From positions 1-10,628 of the forward strand of contig CALGBT010000520.1 in assembly GCA_937884235.1 (NCBI GenBank): 10,628 nt of DNA, written 5' to 3'. Both the position numbers and the translations under genes were made by a program. The notes under the pieces were generated by a model that made no database searches, was not told the DNA's origin, and saw only the letters and a list, made by a program, of their open reading frames with translations. The DNA comes from an uncultured Pseudomonadota bacterium (GTDB taxonomy: Bacteria > Myxococcota_A > UBA9042 > CAIXZC01). Shown one piece after another: positions 5,689-10,628 of this stretch. Position 1 is the first letter of the stretch; the number at the start of each line of letters is the position of its first letter.

Positions 5689-6534
5689 TCATCGAGATTG
5701 CTCATCCCATGCGCGGGAGCGGGGATACAACATGAATACTAGCCCCACAAGATGGAATCCTGTTGCCTTCAGGACCACACCGTTGCCATCGTAGAACAGG
5801 TCCAGAATGAACTTGCCCTCTGTGCGGGCACCATACGCCGAGGCAAACAAACGTCGCCAAGTATCGGATTGCTCCCATTCATCGGGAAACAGGAAGAGCT
5901 TCACCTCGGTGTTCCCGCCAAGCTCGAAATGGTCAATCCGATATTCACCGCCGATTTTCCCTTCCTCGCCCCACTCCGTGAACATAAAGAAATGCCCCTC
6001 AGCAACACCAGCAATGTGGTAGGACGATGCCTGGTATCTCGGTGGGTCTGGCTTTGGTGTCAAGTTCAAGATGAAGCCGGTAAGAAGCTTGTCATGCTTG
6101 AAGATTTCCACGTGGAAATCTTCGGTCTTGTAGAACGCCGGAGGCAAGTCGTCCCGGCTGAAACGGACATCTTTCGGCTGGAATTTTACGGTGGGCTCTG
6201 TGTACTTGTACTCGATCGGCGGCTTAGCTTCCTCCTTTTTTGGCTTCTCTGCAGCGGGTCTCTCCTGCGCAATTTCTTCCGGCGATGCTATAGGTATGGG
6301 AGAAGCCCCCCTTGCAGCATCCAATGGAGGAGCTTGACATGCGCCATCAATACATATGCGAGTACCCTTGCACTCGGCGTCTGACCCGCAGCCTCTGTAC
6401 TCTTTGGTTCCATCCGCTTGCTCCTTCCCAGTCTCTTCTTCGGCTTTTGGGTTGTCTTTCCGGCAACCAGGGCCAATCAGCAAGACGGCGAGTAGTACCA
6501 CGGCAGGTCCAGCCAGGTGGATTGTACGGATCAT
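5689..6534 (-). CDS. Putative lipoprotein with four-cysteine module, function unknown
   Basis: With the ATG at 6534 the product has 281 residues. It opens with a lipoprotein-type signal: basic MIRTIH, a hydrophobic segment to about residue 20, and IGPGC with Cys24. The -3 position is Gly, so the lipobox is imperfect. A charged Lys/Glu linker follows. Then comes a compact C-x5-C-x5-C-x4-C module (Cys49, 55, 61, 66; CKGTRICIDGAC) of the sort found in many secreted proteins of Myxococcota and relatives. A Pro/Lys/Glu-rich low-complexity stretch covers about 75-110. The remaining 170 residues are a beta-rich domain I do not recognise (HVEIFKHDKLLTGFILNL, FFMFTEWGEEGKIGGEYRIDHFEL, VKLFLFPDEWEQSDTWRRLF). 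The 6534 start has GGAGG 11 bases upstream and places the signal peptide at the N terminus. ATG 6570 would add 12 residues. The gene faces hicAB convergently and has no obvious operon partner. Confidence 0.75.
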   Translation of the reverse strand: MIRTIHLAGPAVVLLAVLLIGPGCRKDNPKAEEETGKEQADGTKEYRGCGSDAECKGTRICIDGACQAPPLDAARGASPIPIASPEEIAQERPAAEKPKKEEAKPPIEYKYTEPTVKFQPKDVRFSRDDLPPAFYKTEDFHVEIFKHDKLLTGFILNLTPKPDPPRYQASSYHIAGVAEGHFFMFTEWGEEGKIGGEYRIDHFELGGNTEVKLFLFPDEWEQSDTWRRLFASAYGARTEGKFILDLFYDGNGVVLKATGFHLVGLVFMLYPRSRAWDEQSR

Positions 6535-6604
6535 GGTCTTCTTTGCCTCCAGACAGAGTGTAGGTGTCATTGTCTACCATCGCTCACCAAGTTCTGGGGC
6601 GATT

Positions 6605-6850
6605 ATGCAGGACAAGAGAGTCCTGATGCAAGCCCGGGAAATTGGAAGCGAATCATGGCAGAAGACGGACTGGCAATGCTGCCAGAAGCGGTATGAGCCG
6701 GAGGCGAAGAAAAACGTGGTGGAGGACGCTTTGGGGACGACCATGAAGGCGGCATCGGTAAGTTGGGGCATACCGCATAGAACGGTGGCGTACTGGTATG
6801 TTCGGCGCGGCCGGGAGGGTGAGGAGGTAGTCTCCCGTCAAGTGGTGTAA
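6605..6850 (+). CDS. Small HTH protein resembling an IS3-type transposase OrfA remnant
   Basis: The 81-residue frame from ATG 6605 contains CQKRYEPEAKKNVVEDAL followed by GTTMKAASVSWGIPHRTVAYWYVRR. That order matches the N-terminal HTH of IS3-type OrfA and related Psq-like proteins ('RYsPEfKaevVe.Al.g.t..eaArefGIp..Tl..W'). In these proteins the domain binds the terminal inverted repeats of an element. No OrfB (DDE) frame, no inverted repeats and no target duplication are visible, and the ORF ends right after the HTH. A solo remnant or a small domesticated regulator is therefore more likely than a live element. ATG 6626, preceded by AAGAGAG, is an alternative start giving 74 residues. The same frame stays open upstream to 6356, but that part lies antisense to the lipoprotein gene and is not counted. 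Confidence 0.4.
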   Translation: MQDKRVLMQAREIGSESWQKTDWQCCQKRYEPEAKKNVVEDALGTTMKAASVSWGIPHRTVAYWYVRRGREGEEVVSRQVV

Positions 6851-6882
6851 TTAGGAAATCGCCTCGTTCCTCCCTTTTTTTT
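6813..6882 (+). terminator. Possible intrinsic terminator after the HTH ORF
   Basis: GGGAGG (6813-6818) pairs with CCTCCC (6869-6874) and GAGG (6821-6824) with CCTC (6862-6865), across a small internal loop. Eight T residues (6875-6882) follow the stem at once. The 37-base apical loop is long for an intrinsic terminator, which lowers confidence. It would separate the HTH ORF from the promoter of the following lipoprotein gene. Confidence 0.35.
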
Positions 6883-6922
6883 CCCCAACTGCGGCAATCT
6901 ACTTGATGACCAGGTCTCATCG

Positions 6923-6952
6923 TTGACAGTGCGCTGAGGCATCATATATATT
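6923..6952 (+). promoter_or_regulatory. Sigma70-type promoter for the 765-residue lipoprotein gene
   Basis: A consensus -35 box TTGACA (6923-6928) is followed after 16 bases by TATATA (6945-6950), or after 18 bases by TATATT (6947-6952). The start would be near 6958, about 40 bases before ATG 6997, with GGAG at 6986-6989 seven bases from the ATG. It is the best promoter match in the window and lies just after the possible terminator. Confidence 0.65.
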
Positions 6953-6996
6953 GCCAACATCTGAACGCTAACGGCATTTGCAATTGGAGATGAACC

Positions 6997-9294
6997 ATGA
7001 ATCGAATGGTACTGCCTTGCCTTTTATTCCTACTGCTAGTCTTGGGTTGCACTGCTGAAAAAGAGGGTCCGGACAAGGGTAAGAACCCCGGCGAATCTGT
7101 TGAACCGGCAGCTTCGGACAAAGCGGGCGGCAGTTCCCTTCGTGAAAGCGTCGAAATCCCGCAACAGGAGCCATCTTCGGTTTCCGTTTCGAAGGAGACA
7201 GAGGGTTCCAACCAGAAGGGGAACGCTGCGGGTGTGCCCCCAAAATCAGAAGCCCTGCCCGTTGCGATGCTGAAAGACGTTCTTTTCGATACGGCTAAGG
7301 AACTGGCATCATCGTCCAGAACGAAGAAGGACTGGGGGGAGATTGGCTCTGCTCTGGGCACAACAAACGAATGGGAAAGAGCCCTGGAGTGGTCAAGAGC
7401 AGAAGTTGACGCCAAATTCAGGATTGTGTTTCTCTCTAGGACACTTCGCACCTTATCCGACAAGAAAGGGAAGGAGGCGATTCTCAAGGAACTGCTGGGC
7501 AAACTGTCGCGCAACCATGAGGATTTCTTGGAAGAAGAGACGAATCTCGACCTTTTGGCAGAGGCGCTGATTCATGCAGACGCCAGTTGCGAGGAACTGG
7601 CAATTCCGCACGATTTGATCGCTGAGCAAACGAAGACGAACGAATATACATGCCCCTACTTTTTCATGTCCCGCTGGGTAGCCAAGCTCGCTCTGGGAGG
7701 ACGCAGCGAATGCGCCAGCAAGATCCTGGAGGAGAAGACGATGAAGGCATTTCCATCCCCCGAAGAAAGGGCAAAGGCCCAGGGCGGGGATTTCGGGATC
7801 GAGGTGCTCGACTATCTCATGGAGGCCTACGGAGCATTGAAGAACGTCTCGAAGGGGAAGCAACTACTGGCGGAAGCGGTTCGAATTGGAGACGAATTCG
7901 GCAATGACGCACCATGGGGTCCTTCCATGGAGAGCTTCGTCAAGACATACGCATTGGTAGCGAGCTACGAAGAAGCCCACGCTGTCTGCGAGAGCGAACC
8001 CAGGTGTGAGCTCCTGGGCATTACGATATCCGGGGAGAAGGCACCCAGCCTGGCCCACCGTCATGCGAAGCATTTTCGGGATATGGAGTATCGGGCAAAA
8101 GCATTGCTGGCCGTCGCAAAATTCTTTGGCGAAGCAAAAGATGTGGCCGCTTTCGACAAAGTGATGAGGGAGTTGGAGAAGGTCTATCGCAAACTCCCCA
8201 CCGAAGACGAAACGGAGATGACCACCATCATCACATTGGAAGACGCTCGCAACCAGATGGCTCAGTTGTATGCAGATGTCGGAAACCGGAGCGCAGTTTC
8301 GAAGTTGACAAACGCCGGGGCAGAAGAACCAAAACTGGATCCAGTCGGTACCCAATTGAGCGCTTGGGAGGAAGTTCGTCGCACCGAAAACCTGGAAAAG
8401 ATGGAACAGTGGGTGTGCACACAGGTTTGGATACCTGGAATCGAAATCGCAGTGCCGGAACTGGTGAGCCTTCTTGCGAAGCAGAACGATCCAGCGGGTG
8501 CGCTGGGATGGATTCGCTTGCTTCTCTCGAAAGGCTCGAGGGCTCGCTCTCTGATTCTGCTCAGCGCCAATCTGCCCACGGGAGACCAACCTGTCAATTC
8601 TACCTGTCAGGCCCTCGTCCAGGCGATCAAAGGACAACCGGAAGTCAGACCTGTAGGAGCCCTTCACCCCGCTATCAGCGCTGTGTTTGCCTCCATTCCG
8701 TGTACTTCTGACGGCACCACTCAAAACAACGCCCCCCGGTGCATGTCCTCTGACCTCGGACCGTACCAGGTAGAGACCGTCCACCATGGACTGTTTCTTA
8801 ACCGTCCGCAAAGTCTGGTGGTCTTGTCCAACGACAGCAAAGGGCTTGTCTCATACCACCTCGTAGACGCCATGATGCAACCGCCACGAGTGGAAACCTT
8901 TGACCACGGTACCCAGTGGATGGCCGGGGGTGTGGAATCTGTTGCCCAGACTTCTGGGACTGGCGGGACTACCTGGGTCATTTTTGATACGGAGGAATGT
9001 GGTGAGACCGACTGCTATCACCAGATCCAAAGTGCGCATGTCGAGAAGGAAGGAACGACACCGAAGCTAGTCGTCAAGGCTCTCTACACCTACACAGTGG
9101 TTTGCAGGGATGAAGAGGATGTCGATCTTGACCGCTGTGTCCAGCAGACCGTCCTCGACTACCGCTTTGCCAAGAAGGAGGCGTCGAGTCATGCAGCCCT
9201 GGAGGTGGTCGTCCGAAAAGTCATCGGCCCGGTCAAGAAGGGTCAGTTCATCCCGAAAGAGGACGCAGAGGAAACACTGACGTTTTCTCTTTGA
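6997..9294 (+). CDS. Large lipoprotein with TPR-like helical region, function unknown
   Basis: The 765-residue product starts with a clear lipoprotein signal (MNRMVLPCLLFLLLVLGC; lipobox VLGC, Cys18), so it should be anchored in the cell envelope. Residues 19-90 are a polar Gly/Ser/Glu/Lys linker. About 90-545 are almost all amphipathic helices with TPR-like pairs, for example YRAKALLAVAKFFGEAKDVA, LLAKQNDPAGALGWIRLLL and YGALKNVSKGKQLLAEAV. This suggests a helical-repeat scaffold for protein contacts. From about 585 the character changes to a beta-rich domain (LGPYQVETVHHGLFLNRP, QSLVVLSNDSKGLVSYHLVD, TTWVIFDTEECGETDCYHQI) with several Cys that may form disulfides. No catalytic motif is recognised. 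It has its own promoter and GGAG ribosome site. The secreted four-cysteine protein follows 90 bases downstream on the same strand and could share the transcript. The stop TGA is followed at once by TAG. Confidence 0.82.
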   Translation: MNRMVLPCLLFLLLVLGCTAEKEGPDKGKNPGESVEPAASDKAGGSSLRESVEIPQQEPSSVSVSKETEGSNQKGNAAGVPPKSEALPVAMLKDVLFDTAKELASSSRTKKDWGEIGSALGTTNEWERALEWSRAEVDAKFRIVFLSRTLRTLSDKKGKEAILKELLGKLSRNHEDFLEEETNLDLLAEALIHADASCEELAIPHDLIAEQTKTNEYTCPYFFMSRWVAKLALGGRSECASKILEEKTMKAFPSPEERAKAQGGDFGIEVLDYLMEAYGALKNVSKGKQLLAEAVRIGDEFGNDAPWGPSMESFVKTYALVASYEEAHAVCESEPRCELLGITISGEKAPSLAHRHAKHFRDMEYRAKALLAVAKFFGEAKDVAAFDKVMRELEKVYRKLPTEDETEMTTIITLEDARNQMAQLYADVGNRSAVSKLTNAGAEEPKLDPVGTQLSAWEEVRRTENLEKMEQWVCTQVWIPGIEIAVPELVSLLAKQNDPAGALGWIRLLLSKGSRARSLILLSANLPTGDQPVNSTCQALVQAIKGQPEVRPVGALHPAISAVFASIPCTSDGTTQNNAPRCMSSDLGPYQVETVHHGLFLNRPQSLVVLSNDSKGLVSYHLVDAMMQPPRVETFDHGTQWMAGGVESVAQTSGTGGTTWVIFDTEECGETDCYHQIQSAHVEKEGTTPKLVVKALYTYTVVCRDEEDVDLDRCVQQTVLDYRFAKKEASSHAALEVVVRKVIGPVKKGQFIPKEDAEETLTFSL

Positions 9295-9384
9295 TAGCCC
9301 AATGCAATGAGCAGAAGCGACTCTGCACCGCAAATGGACAGAGAGTGTTGATCGTTGTGGGACCACCGAACATGGAGGAATGAA

Positions 9385-9681
9385 ATGAGGATGCTTCTTT
9401 CTGCCGTGGTACTTTTTGGCCTGGTCGGCCTGGGTTCGCAGGCTTTCGCTGACGGGATTTACGGTGATTGCTACGGCAAGGGGGGGGAGAAATGTGCCCG
9501 GGGCAACCACAGGATCTCCACGTCATGGAACGGGAAAAAGGCATATCCCGACTCCAGCGGACATTACTCCCTCGATCTTGGCGGCAAAGTTGGGAAGACG
9601 GTCACGGTCTACTGCGACGGTGATTCCGTGGGAACCGTGAGGGTTGATGGAGACGTCAGATTCAACGTCCACTGCCGGTAG
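9385..9681 (+). CDS. Small secreted four-cysteine beta protein, function unknown
   Basis: This 98-residue precursor has a Sec signal peptide (MRMLLSAVVLFGLVGLGSQAFA) with probable cleavage after Ala22 at AFA/D. The roughly 76-residue mature part has four cysteines (29, 37, 77, 97), enough for two disulfides. The pattern KKAYPDSSGHYSLDLGGKVGKTVTV then VGTVRVDGDVRFNV resembles the edge strands of small beta-sandwich folds such as carboxypeptidase-regulatory-like domains. That comparison is tentative, and no enzymatic residues are apparent. ATG 9385 is chosen because GGAGG (9374-9378) lies six bases upstream and the signal peptide then begins at Met1. A TTG at 9355 would extend it by ten residues without support. 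It follows the large lipoprotein by 90 bases. Confidence 0.75.
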   Translation: MRMLLSAVVLFGLVGLGSQAFADGIYGDCYGKGGEKCARGNHRISTSWNGKKAYPDSSGHYSLDLGGKVGKTVTVYCDGDSVGTVRVDGDVRFNVHCR

Positions 9682-9937
9682 TTCAGAGGTTGTCTCGCCT
9701 ATTGGACGAAGAGTAATGCTTCGCTGAAGTCGAGCTACTTGTAAACCTGTTTGGACTTCTGCGACCTGCGGGTGCTCTGGGAACGGCGGGTCGTTCGAGT
9801 CTGTCTGCACACCATCCGAGCTCTTCTCGTCCATTTCGACGAGGCTCACCGCACTCTCTTTCTTGTCGCCCTTCTACTGTAAACTTAAGACCCGGAAAGT
9901 GTCTCACTCTAGCAGCCGGCGACCTTCATTTTCAAGC

Positions 9938-10628
9938 TCACAGCCACTGGATGAATTCGAGATTCTTGAGGACTTTGGGCGCCGGCCCCGGGCCGACTGG
10001 CTCTCCATCCATGAAGAACCAGCATCCCGAGGGAGACAGGCGGACGGCGGGCTCGGAGTCGGATTCATCCTCCGAGAATTGGGTCTTGCCGGTCTTCTCG
10101 TCGAACCAGACCGAAGTGTACTTGTAGTCAGCGCCTCCCTGCCAGACACCCAGAGCACACAGCGAGTAGCCGGCTTCTGTCATCTCTTTGCACTGGAACG
10201 TCGGCTTCATCTCGCTGCAGTAATTGTCGTCGTCGGTCTCCTTCATGCAGTCTCGATACTTCTCGAGGTTGTCGACGACTCGCTGGCGGACGAGGTTGTC
10301 GCCCGTCCTGATGGCGAGGTGGAGTTCGCCATTGTGTTCCTGGAGCACTGGCTCAGCCCGATCGGTCCGAGGCGGATCCCATGTGCAGACCTTCGGCATC
10401 GGGTCCTTCCGGGTATTGGCGGCGTTTGGGACCTTGAAGGAATACTTCTTGGAATTGACGAAGTCTGGCCACTGGGCTCCGGTGTCCTTATACAGTCCGG
10501 TCTCCAGGCTCATCTTTCCCGTGGCGGTGTCGAAGGCGAACTCGAAGCAATCCGGTCGCTGCTTCGTGAAGAGCCGCGCTTTGACGGTGCTCGCCTTCTG
10601 CGTAGTGAGGTCATACACACGCAAGTCG
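9938..10628 (-). CDS. Partial protein with several cysteines, function unknown (5' end outside window)
   Basis: About 230 C-terminal residues are present. The frame runs open to the right edge, and the first visible residues (LRVYDLTTQKAST) read as the middle of a domain, so the true start lies outside. A TTG at 10624 is only a coincidental start codon. The visible part is mixed alpha/beta with many Trp, Tyr and acidic residues. A Cys cluster lies in YRDCMKETDDDNYC, PTFQCKEM and GYSLCALGVW, with further Cys in PDCFEF, KVCTWDPP and SGCWFF. This fits an extracytoplasmic, disulfide-bonded protein like its neighbours. GKMSLETGLY and DEKTGKTQFSEDESD resemble strands of beta-propeller-like repeats, but no family can be named. 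It is transcribed toward the secreted protein gene, with a 256-bp convergent gap in which I see no gene. That gap holds only a short CGAAG/CTTCG hairpin near 9710. Confidence 0.65.
   Translation of the reverse strand, partial: DLRVYDLTTQKASTVKARLFTKQRPDCFEFAFDTATGKMSLETGLYKDTGAQWPDFVNSKKYSFKVPNAANTRKDPMPKVCTWDPPRTDRAEPVLQEHNGELHLAIRTGDNLVRQRVVDNLEKYRDCMKETDDDNYCSEMKPTFQCKEMTEAGYSLCALGVWQGGADYKYTSVWFDEKTGKTQFSEDESDSEPAVRLSPSGCWFFMDGEPVGPGPAPKVLKNLEFIQWL

Noticed and set aside
6356..6604. Upstream extension of the HTH ORF
   Set aside because: This part lies antisense to the 5' end of the 281-residue lipoprotein gene, and its translation has no relation to the OrfA-like motif.
7864..8811. 315-codon minus-strand ORF within the large lipoprotein gene
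   Set aside because: It is antisense to a frame with signal peptide, promoter and ribosome site. The translation is Cys/Phe/His-rich in the way shadow frames are.
1..10628. CRISPR array, tRNA, rRNA or complete insertion sequence
   Set aside because: No regularly spaced direct repeats, cloverleaf-like gene, rRNA-like segment, or terminal inverted repeats around a transposase were seen by eye.

Overview
This window looks like an accessory region of a Gram-negative bacterium. The bacterial lineage is clear from Shine-Dalgarno sites, sigma70-like promoters, Sec and lipoprotein signals, a hybrid histidine kinase and a HicAB toxin-antitoxin pair. Non-cyanobacterial KaiB and KaiC, together with large lipoproteins carrying a short Cys-x5-Cys-x5-Cys-x4-Cys module, suggest a deltaproteobacterial/Myxococcota-type or Nitrospirota-type genome. 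That placement is inference. No rRNA, tRNA, CRISPR array or complete insertion sequence was seen.

Layout. Positions 1-399 (+) hold a decayed reading frame with phage tail-fibre-like sequence and one in-frame TGA. Positions 477-4697 (-) form a compact operon read right to left: a two-ATPase-domain KaiC, a KaiB that overlaps it by 4 bases (ATGA), then a PAS-PAS-HisKA-HATPase-receiver hybrid kinase 13 bases further on. The kinase frame is continuous over 697 codons except for one amber codon (1893-1895) inside its second PAS domain. The gene therefore appears as a 225-codon PAS part and a 470-codon kinase-receiver part. Positions 4698-5127 are mostly non-coding: a candidate promoter for the kai operon facing left, and a 28-bp near-perfect palindrome 35 bp ahead of hicA. 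hicA and hicB (5128-5545, +) are one base apart. A 281-residue putative lipoprotein (5689-6534, -) converges on them. A small HTH, transposase-OrfA-like remnant (6605-6850, +) follows, ending in a possible terminator. A good promoter (6923-6952) then precedes a 765-residue lipoprotein (6997-9294, +) and a 98-residue secreted four-cysteine protein (9385-9681, +). The window ends in the 3' part of a Cys-containing protein of unknown function (9938-10628, -).

How the parts fit. KaiC is the ATP-driven autokinase/phosphatase of the cyanobacterial clock and KaiB its fold-switching partner. No KaiA is present here. A soluble PAS hybrid kinase in the same operon would be the natural output, taking the place that the SasA and RpaA proteins hold in cyanobacteria. 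The amber codon makes it uncertain whether this output is intact. The right half is an envelope/secreted-protein neighbourhood of mostly unrecognised proteins. Remnants (phage-like, transposase-like) and a toxin-antitoxin pair around the kai operon point to a region with a history of gene gain and decay.
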